A DNA stretch of 64,000 nucleotides from Colwellia sp. (GCA_013215295.1 JABSOZ010000010.1:1-64000); one strand, 5' to 3'; numbered from the stretch's first letter, positions 33,923-47,771 are shown. The notes: generated by a model not told the origin, from the letters alone. Numbers and translations: made by a program.

Positions 33923-34356
33923 AGATCTTACTCATAAGTTATCAACAAAAGTGTTAGTAAAAAATACCTTATGTGGATAAGTCTGGGTAAAACCTATTAA
34001 TTTCTTATTATTATTCAGTGTATATAATTAGTATTTATTTCACTTGTGGATAACTCGCTGTTTTGATCATAGGTTTAAAACCCTTTGATCAAAGATTGAT
34101 CACAAGGTTATGATCGAACTAATAAGTTGTTATATATAAGAAAAAAGTACTTATCAACAGAAAAAGGCTTTACTAATAAGTAATAGTAATAAGATCTCTT
34201 TAAAGATCTTATATATTATAAGAAGGATCACAGTCAGATCTTTTTAATCAATTGATCATTCCCCTCATCACAAAAAAGCGCTAAAATACGTTCCCTAATT
34301 TTTGAATAGCAAATTATTCAATAAATATTTTAAAGTTTAACCAAGGTCTAAAAATT
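33923..34356. other. oriC: Chromosomal replication origin (oriC) candidate
   Basis: This 434-base gap between mioC and mnmG has the E. coli/Vibrio-type position and content. DnaA boxes are TTATCAACA (33939-33947 and 34151-34159, forward) and TTATCCACA on the minus strand (33972-33980 and 34045-34053). Eleven GATC sites lie between 33911 and 34257, the first just inside mioC, where about one is expected by chance. On the mnmG side, repeats of the GATCT-plus-AT-rich type start at 34193, 34205 and 34237. They resemble the 13-mers of the unwinding element, which also lies next to mnmG in E. coli. GATC density implies Dam methylation and SeqA-type control, by inference. Confidence 0.88.
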
Positions 34357-36246
34357 ATGTGGTATCAAGAATCTTATGACGTAATCGTAGTTGGTGGTGG
34401 TCATGCCGGAACAGAAGCATGTCTGGCAGCAGCACGCATGGGTTGTAAAACATTATTGTTGACACATAACATCGACACCCTAGGCCAAATGTCTTGTAAT
34501 CCAGCCATTGGCGGAATTGGGAAAGGTCATTTGGTAAAAGAAATTGATGCCTTAGGTGGATTAATGGCAACGGCCACAGATCATGCTGCAATTCAATTTA
34601 GAACATTAAATGCCAGCAAAGGCCCCGCAGTTAGAGCGACTAGAGCTCAAGCTGATCGTATTTTGTATAGATCCTTTGTTAGAAATTATTTAGAGAACCA
34701 AGAAAACCTCACGATTTTTCAGCAACCATGTGATGATCTTATTTTAGAAAACAACATAATTGTTGGTGTTTCTACCCAGATGGGACTGAAATTTAAAGCT
34801 AAGTCAGTCGTTTTAACCGTTGGTACTTTTTTAGCGGGTCAAATTCATATAGGTTTGAACAATTACCAAGGTGGGAGAGCAGGCGATCCTTCTAGTGAAA
34901 ACCTAGCGAAAAACCTACGAGATATGCCATTTCGTATTGACCGTTTAAAAACAGGTACACCGCCACGCTTAGACGCAAGAAGCCTTGATTTTTCCAAAAT
35001 GGAACAACAACCTGGTGATGATCCTCGTCCGATCTTTTCATTTATGGGATCAAGAGATGATCATCCAGCACAAGTGCCTTGTTATATCACTCATACAAAT
35101 GTAAATACCCATGATATTATTAGAAATGGTCTAGATAGATCCCCTATGTATACAGGTGTTATAGAGGGAATTGGTCCACGTTATTGTCCTTCAATAGAAG
35201 ATAAGATCACTCGCTTTGCTGATAAAGATTCACATCAAATATTTGTTGAACCTGAAGGTTTAACAACACATGAAATTTATCCTAACGGTATTTCAACAAG
35301 TTTACCTTTTGATGTTCAGATGGCGATGGTTCGTTCAATTAACGGTTTTGAAAATGCACATATCACTCGACCGGGTTACGCTATTGAATATGATTATTTT
35401 GATCCTCGCGATTTAAAACAAACCTTAGAAAGTAAATTTGTAGAAAACTTGTATTTTGCAGGTCAAATTAATGGAACGACTGGTTACGAAGAAGCGGCTG
35501 CTCAAGGTTTATTAGCAGCCACGAATGCTGCTGCTCGTGTACAGGGCAAGGAAGAACTCATTTTAGGAAGAGATCAAGCATATATGGGGGTATTGGTTGA
35601 CGATTTAGCAACATTAGGCACTAAAGAACCTTACCGTATGTTTACTTCTCGTGCTGAATACCGTTTATTGTTACGTGAAGACAATGCTGATATCCGTTTA
35701 ACTGAAAAAGGTTATAAACTAGGTTTGGTTGATGAAGCACGTTGGAAAACATTTAATGAAAAAATGGAAATCGTTGAACTTGAACGTCAACGTTTGAAAT
35801 CTACCTGGATCCAAAAAGATCACAAAGTCGTTGATCAAATTAATTCATTACTTAAATCTGATATCAGTCGAGAAAATAGTCTAGAAGATCTCGTACGCCG
35901 TCCTGAAGTACGTTATAAAGATTTAATGAAAATTGAAGGTATTGGTCCTGGAGTTAATCATAAACAAGCCGCTGAACAAATTGAAATTCAAATCAAGTAT
36001 GCGGGTTACATTGATAGACAACTCGATGAGATATCAAAAAAGAAACGTCACGAAAATACACTTATACCCCTTGATTTTGATTTCACTCAAATATCAGGTT
36101 TATCAAATGAGGTTGTTGCAAAGTTAAGTGATTCACGCCCCGAGACTATTGGTAAAGCATCACGTATTTCTGGTATAACACCTGCTGCAATATCATTACT
36201 GCTGGTTTATCTTAAAAAACACGGTTTATTACGTAAAACTGCCTAA
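34357..36246 (+). CDS. mnmG: tRNA uridine-5-carboxymethylaminomethyl modification enzyme MnmG (GidA)
   Basis: The FAD- and NADH-using partner of MnmE. The 629 residues begin with the FAD Rossmann motif [21 protein letters not shown] near residue 10-30. They carry [23 protein letters not shown]-type signature near 47-69 and [12 protein letters not shown] near 273. The C-terminal helical domain (about 550-629) binds MnmE and tRNA. The ATG start lies about 100 bases from the last GATC of the origin; its transcription away from oriC may help origin opening. Confidence 0.97.
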   Translation: MWYQESYDVIVVGGGHAGTEACLAAARMGCKTLLLTHNIDTLGQMSCNPAIGGIGKGHLVKEIDALGGLMATATDHAAIQFRTLNASKGPAVRATRAQADRILYRSFVRNYLENQENLTIFQQPCDDLILENNIIVGVSTQMGLKFKAKSVVLTVGTFLAGQIHIGLNNYQGGRAGDPSSENLAKNLRDMPFRIDRLKTGTPPRLDARSLDFSKMEQQPGDDPRPIFSFMGSRDDHPAQVPCYITHTNVNTHDIIRNGLDRSPMYTGVIEGIGPRYCPSIEDKITRFADKDSHQIFVEPEGLTTHEIYPNGISTSLPFDVQMAMVRSINGFENAHITRPGYAIEYDYFDPRDLKQTLESKFVENLYFAGQINGTTGYEEAAAQGLLAATNAAARVQGKEELILGRDQAYMGVLVDDLATLGTKEPYRMFTSRAEYRLLLREDNADIRLTEKGYKLGLVDEARWKTFNEKMEIVELERQRLKSTWIQKDHKVVDQINSLLKSDISRENSLEDLVRRPEVRYKDLMKIEGIGPGVNHKQAAEQIEIQIKYAGYIDRQLDEISKKKRHENTLIPLDFDFTQISGLSNEVVAKLSDSRPETIGKASRISGITPAAISLLLVYLKKHGLLRKTA

Positions 36247-36273
36247 TTAAATAAATTAAACGCGAAAAAATAA

Positions 36274-36909
36274 ATGACACTTAAAACACAACTGACATTA
36301 TTGATTGAGAAAAGCGAATTATCACTCACAGAAACCCAGATAGATTTATTAATTCAATATGTGGAATTATTAAATAAGTGGAACAAAGCATATAATTTAA
36401 CGGCAGTTAGAGATACTACTGATATGTTAGTTAAACATATTATGGACAGTTTAATGGTAGGCGAAAAGCTTAAAGGACAATCTTTTATTGATGTTGGTAC
36501 AGGAGCTGGATTACCAGGAATTCCATTATCTATTATGTATCCAGAAAGAAATTTTGTCCTACTTGATAGTTTAGGCAAAAGAATTACTTTTTTACGACAA
36601 GTGGTTTTTCAATTAAAACTCAAAAATGTAACACCCGTTTTATCAAGAGTTGAGAAATATCAACCAGAAGTATTATTTGACGGAGTACTCAGTAGAGCAT
36701 TTGCATCACTTGAAGATATGGTCAATTGGTGTCAACATCTAATCGCTGATGAAACGGGACGTTTTTTTGCACTAAAAGGTCAATTTCCCCGCGAAGAAAT
36801 AGAACAATTGCCAGAACATATAAAGTTTGTAGACAGTAGCGAAATAATCGTGCCTAATTTACAGGGCGAGCGCCATGTTATTGAACTAAAAAAAATAATA
36901 AAAAAATAA
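36274..36909 (+). CDS. rsmG: 16S rRNA (guanine-527-N7)-methyltransferase
   Basis: The 211-residue GidB-type enzyme has the SAM motif [17 protein letters not shown] near residue 70, the NLTAVRD stretch near 41 and [10 protein letters not shown] near 138. It methylates G527 of 16S rRNA. It lies 27 bases after mnmG and 18 bases before parA, so mnmG-rsmG-parA-parB probably form one transcription unit. Confidence 0.96.
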   Translation: MTLKTQLTLLIEKSELSLTETQIDLLIQYVELLNKWNKAYNLTAVRDTTDMLVKHIMDSLMVGEKLKGQSFIDVGTGAGLPGIPLSIMYPERNFVLLDSLGKRITFLRQVVFQLKLKNVTPVLSRVEKYQPEVLFDGVLSRAFASLEDMVNWCQHLIADETGRFFALKGQFPREEIEQLPEHIKFVDSSEIIVPNLQGERHVIELKKIIKK

Positions 36910-36927
36910 AATACTTTCGAGGTTATT

Positions 36928-37731
36928 GTGGGAAAAATCATTGCTGTTGCTAACCAAAAAGGTGGGGTTGGTAAAACGACTACATCAGTAAATTTGGCTG
37001 CCTCACTTGCAGCAACAAAAAGAAAAGTATTATTAATTGATTTAGATCCTCAAGGCAATAGCACAATGGCGAGTGGTATTGATAAATATAAAGTACATGC
37101 GACGAGCTACGAATTACTGGTTGAAGAGAAGCCATTCGATGAAGTTGTGTGCAGAGAAACATCAGGCCTTTATGATTTAATTGCGGCTAATTCAGATGTT
37201 ACTGCGGCTGAAATTAAATTAATGCAGGTTTACTCACGGGAACAACGTTTAAAAACGGCTTTGGCTCCCGTTCGAGATAAATATGATTTTATTATTATTG
37301 ACTGCCCTCCTTCATTAAACATGCTCACTGTAAATGCTATGACTGCGGCAGACTCTGTATTAGTTCCTATGCAATGCGAATATTATGCATTAGAAGGCTT
37401 AACGGCATTAATGGATACTGTTTCTCAATTAACCTCTGTAGTGAATGATAAATTACACATAGAAGGCATATTGCGTACGATGTACGACCCACGTAATCGA
37501 TTAGCTAATGATGTATCTGAACAATTAAAACGTCATTTTGGTGATAAAGTTTACCGAACCGTGATCCCACGTAATGTCCGTTTAGCTGAAGCACCAAGTT
37601 TTGGAGCACCTGTAATGTATTATGATAAGTCATCGACAGGCGCTAAAGCGTATTTAGCACTTGCGGGTGAAATATTACGTAAAGCAGAACAGCATAAGCC
37701 TAAAGCTAAACTCCAAAAAACAATTGACTAA
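36928..37731 (+). CDS. parA: Chromosome partitioning ATPase ParA (Soj)
   Basis: A 267-residue deviant Walker ATPase with KGGVGKTTTSVNLAASLA near residue 10, the second signature DLDPQGNSTM near 40 and DCPPSLNMLT near 124. No N-terminal DNA-binding extension is present, so it is the short chromosomal Soj type. It starts with GTG preceded by a CGAGG ribosome binding site. With ParB and the two parS sites in recF it makes a complete ParABS system around the origin. Confidence 0.97.
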   Translation: MGKIIAVANQKGGVGKTTTSVNLAASLAATKRKVLLIDLDPQGNSTMASGIDKYKVHATSYELLVEEKPFDEVVCRETSGLYDLIAANSDVTAAEIKLMQVYSREQRLKTALAPVRDKYDFIIIDCPPSLNMLTVNAMTAADSVLVPMQCEYYALEGLTALMDTVSQLTSVVNDKLHIEGILRTMYDPRNRLANDVSEQLKRHFGDKVYRTVIPRNVRLAEAPSFGAPVMYYDKSSTGAKAYLALAGEILRKAEQHKPKAKLQKTID

Positions 37732-37758
37732 CCATTTCGATAAATCCGAAGGAAAATT

Positions 37759-38643
37759 ATGAGTCCAGCAAAACGAAGAGGCCTAGGTCGTGGCCTTGAT
37801 GCATTATTATCATCAAATACAGAAATAGATGATGCGGCTCAGAGTAATTTAACTTCTGTTGATGACAGTGAATTACAATATTTGCCGATAGAACAGTTAC
37901 AGCAAGGTAAATACCAACCTCGTAAAGACATGTCAGCAGAAGCATTAGACGATTTATCAAATTCAATTCGTTCTCAAGGTATTATTCAACCTATTGTCGT
38001 TCGAAATGTAGATGCCAATACTTATGAAATAATTGCAGGTGAACGTCGTTGGCGTGCTGCCCAATTAGCTGGAATAGATAAAATTCCTTGTATCATTAAA
38101 AATGTTGAGGATGAAGCTGCCATTGCTATTGCACTCATCGAAAACATACAACGTGAAGATCTAAATGCAATGGAAGAAGCCATAGCATTAGAGCGATTAT
38201 TAACTGAATTTGAGTTAACACATCAAGAAGTCGCGAACGCGATTGGTAAATCTCGAACGGCTGTTTCAAATTTATTACGTTTAAATAAACTCAATGAAGA
38301 CGTTAAAACATTACTTGAGCACGGTGACATAGAAATGGGTCATGCGCGTGCATTATTGGCATTAGAAGACGACATACAAAGTAATACAGCAAGAACAGTG
38401 GTTGCAAAAGATTTGACCGTACGTGAAACCGAAGCACTCATTAAAAAAATACAAGCACCGGAAAAGGTGATTGAAAATAAAGAAAAAGATCCGGATACTA
38501 AAAGTTTAGAACAAAATTTATCCGAAAAATTTGGCTCTCAGGTCACAATTGCCCATAACAAAAAGGGCAAAGGGAAATTGGTTATATCGTATACAAATCT
38601 AGAAGAGCTAGATGGAATAGTAGCCCGCTTTCATTCATTTTAG
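37759..38643 (+). CDS. parB: Chromosome partitioning protein ParB (Spo0J)
   Basis: 294 residues. The N-terminal Arg-rich segment KRRGLGRGLDALL recruits ParA. The ParB/Srx CTP-binding domain (about 35-125) has the GERRWRAAQ signature near 95. A helix-turn-helix domain (about 140-200, HQEVANAIGKSRTAVSNLLRL) recognises parS, and a C-terminal dimer domain ends in FHSF. It overlaps nothing and has a strong GGA ribosome binding site. Confidence 0.97.
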   Translation: MSPAKRRGLGRGLDALLSSNTEIDDAAQSNLTSVDDSELQYLPIEQLQQGKYQPRKDMSAEALDDLSNSIRSQGIIQPIVVRNVDANTYEIIAGERRWRAAQLAGIDKIPCIIKNVEDEAAIAIALIENIQREDLNAMEEAIALERLLTEFELTHQEVANAIGKSRTAVSNLLRLNKLNEDVKTLLEHGDIEMGHARALLALEDDIQSNTARTVVAKDLTVRETEALIKKIQAPEKVIENKEKDPDTKSLEQNLSEKFGSQVTIAHNKKGKGKLVISYTNLEELDGIVARFHSF

Positions 38644-38681
38644 TCTACCCCATCATTTTATATAATATTTAGCACAAAAAT

Positions 38682-38704
38682 AGGGCGTCAACTGCCCTCT
38701 TTTG
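38682..38704 (+). terminator. Terminator after parB
   Basis: AGGGC and GCCCT pair around a 7-base loop, followed by CTTTTG. The stem is short, so readthrough into atp is possible. Confidence 0.55.
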
Positions 38705-38743
38705 TTGCATTAACAGCATAAGTAAGTATACTTGCGCTGACTT

Positions 38744-38786
38744 TTTAAAGTAAAGTTTTTACTTTAAATAAAGAATGAATTATACG
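38744..38786 (+). promoter_or_regulatory. Perfect 11-bp inverted repeat and candidate atp operon promoter
   Basis: TTTAAAGTAAA (38744-38754) is followed after GTT by its exact reverse complement TTTACTTTAAA (38758-38768). The right arm contains TTTACT (38758-38763), which lies 17 bases from TATACG (38781-38786) and could be the -35 of the atp promoter. A regulator binding the palindrome would then cover the -35. No U-run follows, so it does not look like a terminator. Confidence 0.4.
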
Positions 38787-38841
38787 AATATTTTCGTTGA
38801 TATAAAACTCAGCTTTTAATCAAATATTTGATAGTTAATGA

Positions 38842-40049
<1,208 letters not shown>

Positions 40050-40080
40050 TTAATTTTTAAACTTTTTAATTTTACTTTAA

Positions 40081-40332
<252 letters not shown>

Positions 40333-40379
40333 TTTTTTAACTTTATTTATTACACGAATAATTTATAGGAGGTACACAA

Positions 40380-40850
40380 GTGAATATTAATGCAACAATA
40401 ATTGGTGAATTAATCGCATTTGTAGTATTTGTAATTTTCTGCATGAAGTTTGTATGGCCACCAATTATGGCTGCCATCGAAGCTCGTCAAGCAATTATTG
40501 CTGACGGACTTGCTGCTTCTGACCGTGCTGCTAAAGATCTTGAGCTTGCTCAAGCTAAAGCGACGGAACAACTAAAAGATGCGAAATCACAAGCGGCTGG
40601 TATTATTGAAGCTGCGAAAAAACGTGAAGCGCAAATTGTTGAAGAAGCTGCAGGAAAAGCTGAAGCCGAAAAAGCTAAAATTTTAGCTTCCGGACATGCT
40701 GAAATAGAAACAGAACGTAACCAAGCTCGCGAAGAACTACGCCAACAAGTAGTTGTTTTAGCAATAGCTGGTGCCGAGAAAATTCTTGAGCGTTCAATCG
40801 ATGCCGCTGCACATAGCGACATTTTAGATAAACTTGTAGCTGAACTTTAA
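40380..40850 (+). CDS. atpF: ATP synthase F0 subunit b
   Basis: 156 residues: one N-terminal membrane helix (about 5-26), then a long charged coiled coil of the peripheral stalk, rich in Ala, Glu and Lys. The start is GTG, directly preceded by a near-perfect AGGAGGT ribosome binding site, which decides the start. It dimerises and ties subunit a to the F1 head through delta. Confidence 0.96.
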   Translation: MNINATIIGELIAFVVFVIFCMKFVWPPIMAAIEARQAIIADGLAASDRAAKDLELAQAKATEQLKDAKSQAAGIIEAAKKREAQIVEEAAGKAEAEKAKILASGHAEIETERNQAREELRQQVVVLAIAGAEKILERSIDAAAHSDILDKLVAEL

Positions 40851-40864
40851 GAGGGGAATGAGCT

Positions 40865-41398
40865 ATGTCTGAATTGACAACCGTCGCTCGTCCCTACGCT
40901 AAAGCAGCGTTCGATTTTGCTGTTGAAGCTGATGCGATAGATAACTGGTTAGAAATGCTAGTTTTCGCTGCAGAAGTTTCAAAAGATGACACTATTAAAG
41001 GTTTCCTTTCTGGTGGTGCATCGGTTGTACAAGCACAAGACCTTTTTTTAAAAGTCTGTGGTGAACAACTTAACAGTGAAGGCCAAAATTTTATTAAAAT
41101 TATGGCCGAGAATGAACGCCTGTCGGTGTTACCACAAATTGTTACCCAATTTGGCGAATTAAAAGCTGATTATGAGAAAACAGTTTTGGTCGATGTTACC
41201 TCTGCAGTTGAATTAACTGCGGATAAAATAACATCAATAAGCACCGCGCTTGAAAAGCGTTTGGATCGTAAAGTAAAGCTCAATTGTAAAGTTGATGCGA
41301 GTATTATGTCTGGTCTGGTGATTAAAGCCGGCGACATGGTTATCGATGGTTCAGTGAGAAATCAACTGAATCGTTTAGCAACAATAATGCAATCATAG
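40865..41398 (+). CDS. atpH: ATP synthase F1 subunit delta
   Basis: A 177-residue soluble stator protein with the OSCP/delta fold. The N-terminal helical domain (about 1-105) begins with TVARPYAKAAFDFA, and the C-terminal signature LVIKAGDMVIDGSVRNQL is near residue 150. It joins the b stalk to the top of the alpha-beta hexamer. It follows atpF by 14 bases with a GAGGGG ribosome binding site. Confidence 0.96.
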   Translation: MSELTTVARPYAKAAFDFAVEADAIDNWLEMLVFAAEVSKDDTIKGFLSGGASVVQAQDLFLKVCGEQLNSEGQNFIKIMAENERLSVLPQIVTQFGELKADYEKTVLVDVTSAVELTADKITSISTALEKRLDRKVKLNCKVDASIMSGLVIKAGDMVIDGSVRNQLNRLATIMQS

Positions 41399-41423
41399 CA
41401 ATTAAGAGATAAGGGAACAGAGC

Positions 41424-42965
41424 ATGCAACTGAATTCCACTGAAATCGCTGAACTGATCAAGAAAAGAATTGAACAGTTTAGTGTTGTCAGCGAAGCTCG
41501 TAATGAAGGTACTATCGTTTCTGTAACAGATGGTATTATTCGCATCCATGGTCTAGCAGATGTAATGCAAGGCGAGATGATCGAACTTCCTGGTAGCCGT
41601 TTTGCTATCGCGTTAAACCTTGATCGTGATTCGGTCGGTGCGGTAGTTATGGGTCCATATGCTGATTTAGCAGAAGGCGATAAAGTTAAAGGTACTGGCC
41701 GTATATTGGAAGTACCTGTAGGACGTGGTTTATTAGGCCGCGTTGTCAACACTCTAGGTGAGCCTATTGACGGTAAAGGAACAATCGAAAACGATGGTTT
41801 CTCTCCTGTTGAAGTAGTAGCACCGGGTGTAATCGAACGTAAGTCTGTTGACCAACCAGTACAAACGGGTATTAAGTCTATTGACTCAATGATCCCAATT
41901 GGACGTGGTCAACGTGAATTGATCATTGGTGACCGTCAAATCGGTAAGTCTGCAATTGCGCTAGATGCCATTATCAATCAGAAAGACACTGGCATTAAAT
42001 GTATCTACGTAGCAATTGGCCAAAAGGCATCAACAGTTTCTAACGTAGTACGTAAGCTAGAAGAACATGGCGCATTATCAAACACTATTGTAGTTGTTGC
42101 ATCAGCTTCTGAAGCTGCAGCATTACAATACTTAGCACCATACGCTGGTTGTTCAATGGGTGAATACTTCCGTGACCGCGGTGAAGATGCGTTGATCGTA
42201 TATGATGATTTGTCTAAGCAAGCAGTTGCTTACCGTCAAATTTCATTACTACTTCGTCGTCCGCCAGGTCGTGAAGCATACCCAGGTGACGTTTTCTACC
42301 TTCACAGTCGTTTATTAGAACGTGCTGCTCGTGTAAACGAAGCGTATGTTGAAAAATTCACTAATGGTGAAGTGAAAGGTAAAACTGGTTCTTTAACCGC
42401 ATTACCTATTATCGAAACACAAGCGGGCGATGTATCTGCATTCGTACCGACTAACGTAATTTCGATAACTGATGGTCAAATTTTCTTAGAAGCTGATTTG
42501 TTCAACTCAGGTATCCGTCCGGCAGTTAATGCTGGTTTATCGGTATCTCGTGTTGGTGGTGCAGCGCAAACTAAGATCATCAAGAAATTAGGTGGTGGTA
42601 TTCGTTTAGCACTTGCTCAATACCGCGAATTAGCGGCATTCGCACAGTTCGCATCTGATTTAGATGAAGCAACTCGTGCTCAATTAGAACATGGTCAACG
42701 TGTTACTGAATTGATGAAGCAAAACCAATACAGCCCGTTATCGGTTGCTGAAACAGCCGTATCGTTATTTGCTGCTGAAAAAGGTTATTTAACTGATGTT
42801 GCGTTAAACAAAATCTGTGATTTTGAAGCGGCATTACATACCTTTATCAGCAATGATAGCGCTGAGTTGATGGCTAAAATCAACGAAACTGGTGCATACG
42901 ATAAAGAAATCGAAGCAGGTTTAAATGCGGCACTTGAGAAATTCAAGTCTACGCAAACTTGGTAA
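41424..42965 (+). CDS. atpA: ATP synthase F1 subunit alpha
   Basis: The 513-residue nucleotide-binding, mostly non-catalytic subunit. The P-loop reads GDRQIGKSA near residue 170, where E. coli has GDRQTGKTA; the Walker consensus GxxxxGK[ST] is kept. The Arg finger lies in the [12 protein letters not shown] stretch near 373. N-terminal beta-barrel, central and C-terminal helical domains are complete. Confidence 0.98.
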   Translation: MQLNSTEIAELIKKRIEQFSVVSEARNEGTIVSVTDGIIRIHGLADVMQGEMIELPGSRFAIALNLDRDSVGAVVMGPYADLAEGDKVKGTGRILEVPVGRGLLGRVVNTLGEPIDGKGTIENDGFSPVEVVAPGVIERKSVDQPVQTGIKSIDSMIPIGRGQRELIIGDRQIGKSAIALDAIINQKDTGIKCIYVAIGQKASTVSNVVRKLEEHGALSNTIVVVASASEAAALQYLAPYAGCSMGEYFRDRGEDALIVYDDLSKQAVAYRQISLLLRRPPGREAYPGDVFYLHSRLLERAARVNEAYVEKFTNGEVKGKTGSLTALPIIETQAGDVSAFVPTNVISITDGQIFLEADLFNSGIRPAVNAGLSVSRVGGAAQTKIIKKLGGGIRLALAQYRELAAFAQFASDLDEATRAQLEHGQRVTELMKQNQYSPLSVAETAVSLFAAEKGYLTDVALNKICDFEAALHTFISNDSAELMAKINETGAYDKEIEAGLNAALEKFKSTQTW

Positions 42966-43003
42966 GAACTTTTTATTCATAAGTAAAGTTTCGGAGATAA
43001 GTC

Positions 43004-43864
43004 ATGGCCGGTGGTAAAGAGATAAAATCTAAGATCGCGAGTGTTAAAAACACTCAGAAGATCACTAGTGCTATGGAAATGGTTGCAGCCAGCAAAATGC
43101 GCAAAGCGCAGGAAGGCATGGCTGCTTCTCGTCCATACGCTGAGAATATACGAAACGTGATCGGTCATATCGCGCTTGGTAATTTAGAGTTCCGCCATCC
43201 TTATTTGGAAGAGCGTGAAATCAAGCGTGTTGGTTATATTGTTATATCAACAGACCGTGGTTTGTGTGGTGGTTTAAACATTAACTCGTTTAAACAAGTG
43301 TTGGCAGATGCTGCCAAATGGCAAGAGCAAGAATGTGAAGTTGATTTCGCTGTAGTGGGTTCTAAAGCTACGTCGTTCTTCAACAACATGGGCGCTAATG
43401 TTATCGCACAGGTTTCTGGTTTAGGCGACAGACCTTCAATTACTGATTTAGTCGGTAGTGTGAAAGTGATGTTAGATGCCTATGATAATGGTGACATTGA
43501 CAGACTATTTATTGTTTACAATAAGTTTGTTAACACCATGACACAAACACCAACAATCGATCAACTTTTACCGTTACCGAAGTCAGACGATGAAGAAATT
43601 AAACATCGTTGGGATTACATCTACGAACCAGACGCACAAGCATTGCTTGAGCAGTTATTAGTTCGTTATGTTGAATCTCAAGTATATCAAGGCGTGGTTG
43701 AAAACCAAGCCTGTGAACAAGCCGCTCGTATGGTTGCAATGAAATCTGCAACTGATAACGCGGGTGACTTGATCGATGATTTACAATTGGTATACAACAA
43801 AGCGCGTCAAGCAAGTATTACTCAAGAATTGGGTGAAATTGTTGCTGGTGCATCTGCTGTATAA
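43004..43864 (+). CDS. atpG: ATP synthase F1 subunit gamma
   Basis: The 286-residue central rotor shaft. The N-terminal helix [20 protein letters not shown] and the C-terminal helix with [14 protein letters not shown] form the coiled coil inside the hexamer; [11 protein letters not shown] near residue 82 starts the globular foot. It lies between alpha and beta as in all standard operons. Confidence 0.97.
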   Translation: MAGGKEIKSKIASVKNTQKITSAMEMVAASKMRKAQEGMAASRPYAENIRNVIGHIALGNLEFRHPYLEEREIKRVGYIVISTDRGLCGGLNINSFKQVLADAAKWQEQECEVDFAVVGSKATSFFNNMGANVIAQVSGLGDRPSITDLVGSVKVMLDAYDNGDIDRLFIVYNKFVNTMTQTPTIDQLLPLPKSDDEEIKHRWDYIYEPDAQALLEQLLVRYVESQVYQGVVENQACEQAARMVAMKSATDNAGDLIDDLQLVYNKARQASITQELGEIVAGASAV

Positions 43865-43900
43865 CGGTAAAAGATTAGTTTTCGTTAAATTTAAATTTGA

Positions 43901-45295
<1,395 letters not shown>

Positions 45296-45368
45296 TTTGC
45301 TTGGGTGTGTTAGTTCAACTTAAGTATTTACTTATTGATGAGCTAATCACCTACTTTAGGAGGTCAAA

Positions 45369-45791
45369 ATGTCAGCAATGACGGTAAATCTAAATGTAGT
45401 AAGTGCCGAAGAGGAGTTATTCTCTGGACGCATTGAATCATTACAGATCACAGGTTCAGAAGGTGAACTAGGTATTATGCCTGGTCATGCACCTTTATTG
45501 ACCTCACTAAAACCTGGTATGGCTCGTATTGTGAAATATGGCGGTGAGGAAGAGGTTATTTATCTTTCTGGTGGTATGTTAGAAGTTCAACCAAATAACG
45601 TTACGGTACTAGCTGATGTAGCTGTGCGTGCAGACGATTTAGATGAACAAGCAGTATTAGAAGCTAAACAACGTGCAGAAGAACACATGAACGCTCATGG
45701 CGGTGATGTTGATTTTGCAGAAGTTGCCGCTGAATTAGCGCGTGTAACTGCGCAATTACGCGTAATACAAGCGACTAAGAAAAAAGTCTAA
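45369..45791 (+). CDS. atpC: ATP synthase F1 subunit epsilon
   Basis: 140 residues: an N-terminal beta sandwich (about 1-85) with [17 protein letters not shown] near residue 28 and a C-terminal helical pair (about 90-138) that can extend into F1 and block ATP hydrolysis. A strong AGGAGG ribosome binding site precedes the ATG. It closes the atp operon. Confidence 0.97.
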   Translation: MSAMTVNLNVVSAEEELFSGRIESLQITGSEGELGIMPGHAPLLTSLKPGMARIVKYGGEEEVIYLSGGMLEVQPNNVTVLADVAVRADDLDEQAVLEAKQRAEEHMNAHGGDVDFAEVAAELARVTAQLRVIQATKKKV

Positions 45792-45820
45792 CTTTATAGA
45801 CTAAGCACTAAGTTTTAGTG

Positions 45821-45850
45821 AAAAAAAAGCGACCTTAGGTCGCTTTTTTT
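45821..45850. terminator. Terminator of the atp operon
   Basis: GCGACC (45829-45834) and GGTCGC (45838-45843) pair tightly, with eight A before and seven T after. The symmetric A/T runs also allow it to end the reverse gene at 45869. Confidence 0.92.
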
Positions 45851-45868
45851 ATTGCTAAAAATTGGAAA

Positions 45869-46096
45869 CTAAAAATTATTATTACAAGAAATTTTTAGTT
45901 CAGAATAGTAAGCCGTTGTCGTGCCTGTGCTATAGAAACTTCCACTACAAAAACGAGTTGATTCTCCTACAATAGAAGAGTTATTAGCTGATTGGTAATA
46001 AACACGCTCAACATAATGGCTAGGTGAGTATGCAGCGAAGGCTGATGTTGAAATAATAGTAGCTGCAGCTGCTATAATAAATTTAGATATTTTCAT
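45869..46096 (-). CDS. Small secreted two-cysteine protein (DUF6289-like)
   Basis: 75 residues from ATG 46096, chosen because AAGGAA precedes it and a clean signal peptide follows (MKISKFIIAAAATIISTSAFA). A longer in-frame start at 46162 would bury that signal. The mature part of about 54 residues carries VYYQSANNSSIVGESTRF, then Cys-x-Gly, a Gly-Thr-Thr-Thr-Ala-Tyr stretch and a final Cys. This spacing (YY-S, VG, C-x-G, G-x-x-T-x-Y, C) resembles DUF6289, by recollection only. The function is unknown. It is a single-gene unit facing atpC. Confidence 0.65.
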   Translation of the reverse strand: MKISKFIIAAAATIISTSAFAAYSPSHYVERVYYQSANNSSIVGESTRFCSGSFYSTGTTTAYYSELKISCNNNF

Positions 46097-46377
46097 TTCA
46101 ATTCCTTTTTTATAACGTAAATTTAATATCAAAAAGATAATACCTTTTCGACTTGTTAACACATGAATAACATATATGCATTAAATATACTTGTAAAGTT
46201 ATAATTAATTAATTGTTAATTTTAGGTGAATTTTTACCTGTAAATATCTAACAAAATGAGTAGGAATGATAAAAGCATAGGTAAAATAGATTTCAACGAA
46301 TAGCGATAGTTAATGTTATAAAACAAGGTTACAATATTTGTATTAAAAAATAAAACACCACATATAACGGATAATCT

Positions 46378-47751
46378 ATGTCTCTTTCAGTTGTTATTCT
46401 TGCTGCGGGTAAAGGTACTCGCATGCGCTCATCTTTGCCTAAAGTTCTACATCGCGTTGCAGATATTCCTATGGTCAGTCATGTTATTGATGCCGCACGT
46501 CAATTGAATGCCGAAAATATATATATTGTCTATGGTTTCGGTGGCGAAGTACTAAAAGCAACCTTAACAGAAAATTGCAATAGCGATGATTTGACGTTTG
46601 TCGAGCAAAAGGAGCAATTGGGCACCGGTCATGCTGTAGATATGGCATCACCATTTTTGAAAGACGATGAGGATGTGTTAGTACTCTACGGTGATGTACC
46701 CTTAACTAAGGTTAGCACGTTACAAAAGTTACTCGCTGTTAAACCTGATAACGGTATGGGGTTATTAACAGTGAACTTGGCTAATCCAAACGGGTATGGG
46801 CGAATTGTTCGTAAAGATAATACGGTCGTAGGCATTATCGAGCAAAAAGATGCCTCACCAGAACAGTTATTAATTAACGAAGCAAATACTGGCATATTAT
46901 TAGCCAATGGTAGTGACTTAAAACGTTGGTTAAGTGACTTGTCGAGCGATAACGCTCAAGGTGAATATTACTTAACAGATATTATTGCTGCTTGTCATAG
47001 CGAAGGGAAAGTTATTGCTACTGCACACCCTGAAACTGAAATTGAAGTTGAAGGTGCAAATAACCGAGTACAACTTGCTGCGCTAGAACGTGCTTTTCAA
47101 TTACGCGAATCAGAAACATTGATGTTAGCTGGCGCTAGCTTACGCGATCCTAGTCGGATCGATATTCGCGGGAAAGTAACTATTGGACAAGAAGTTCAAA
47201 TAGATATTAATTGTATATTTGAAGGCGAAGTCTTTTTAGCTAACGGCGTACAAATTGGTGCAAATTGTATTTTGAAAGACTGTGTTATTGGTGAAAATAG
47301 TATAATTAAGCCTAATAGTATTATAGAGCAGGCGGTAGTTGGGGATGAATGTTCAGTTGGTCCATTCGCCCGTTTACGTCCAGGCACGACAATGAATAAA
47401 GACTCTCATGTAGGTAATTTCGTTGAAATGAAAAAAACTACATTAGGTGAAGGAAGTAAAGCCGGCCACTTAGCCTACTTAGGTGATACCACTATAGGGA
47501 AGAAAGTTAATATAGGTGCTGGAACAATTACTTGTAATTATGATGGTATTAATAAGTTTCATACACGTATCGATGATGGCGCTTTTATCGGTTCTAATAG
47601 CTCATTAGTTGCTCCGGTATTTATTGGTGTTAATGCAACTATTGGGGCGGGTTCTGTTATTGCTAAAGATGTTGAAGCTGAAGAGTTGGCTGTAGCAAGG
47701 GGTAAACAAAGAAATATTTCATCATGGAAGAGGCCAATAAAAAAACCATAA
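46378..47751 (+). CDS. glmU: Bifunctional UDP-GlcNAc pyrophosphorylase / glucosamine-1-phosphate acetyltransferase
   Basis: Makes UDP-GlcNAc for peptidoglycan and LPS. The 457 residues have an N-terminal uridyltransferase domain with [18 protein letters not shown] near residue 8, and GDVPL near 104. The C-terminal left-handed beta-helix acetyltransferase domain (about 250-457) includes [10 protein letters not shown], with the catalytic His near residue 363-364. The order atpC-glmU-glmS is as in E. coli, but here a regulator gene stands between glmU and glmS. Confidence 0.97.
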   Translation: MSLSVVILAAGKGTRMRSSLPKVLHRVADIPMVSHVIDAARQLNAENIYIVYGFGGEVLKATLTENCNSDDLTFVEQKEQLGTGHAVDMASPFLKDDEDVLVLYGDVPLTKVSTLQKLLAVKPDNGMGLLTVNLANPNGYGRIVRKDNTVVGIIEQKDASPEQLLINEANTGILLANGSDLKRWLSDLSSDNAQGEYYLTDIIAACHSEGKVIATAHPETEIEVEGANNRVQLAALERAFQLRESETLMLAGASLRDPSRIDIRGKVTIGQEVQIDINCIFEGEVFLANGVQIGANCILKDCVIGENSIIKPNSIIEQAVVGDECSVGPFARLRPGTTMNKDSHVGNFVEMKKTTLGEGSKAGHLAYLGDTTIGKKVNIGAGTITCNYDGINKFHTRIDDGAFIGSNSSLVAPVFIGVNATIGAGSVIAKDVEAEELAVARGKQRNISSWKRPIKKP

Positions 47752-47771
47752 ATAGTTAAGTATTGAAAATC

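Noticed and set aside
46097-46162. Longer form of the small secreted protein at 45869
   Set aside because: The extra 22 residues would precede and mask a textbook signal peptide, and a good ribosome binding site lies just before ATG 46096.
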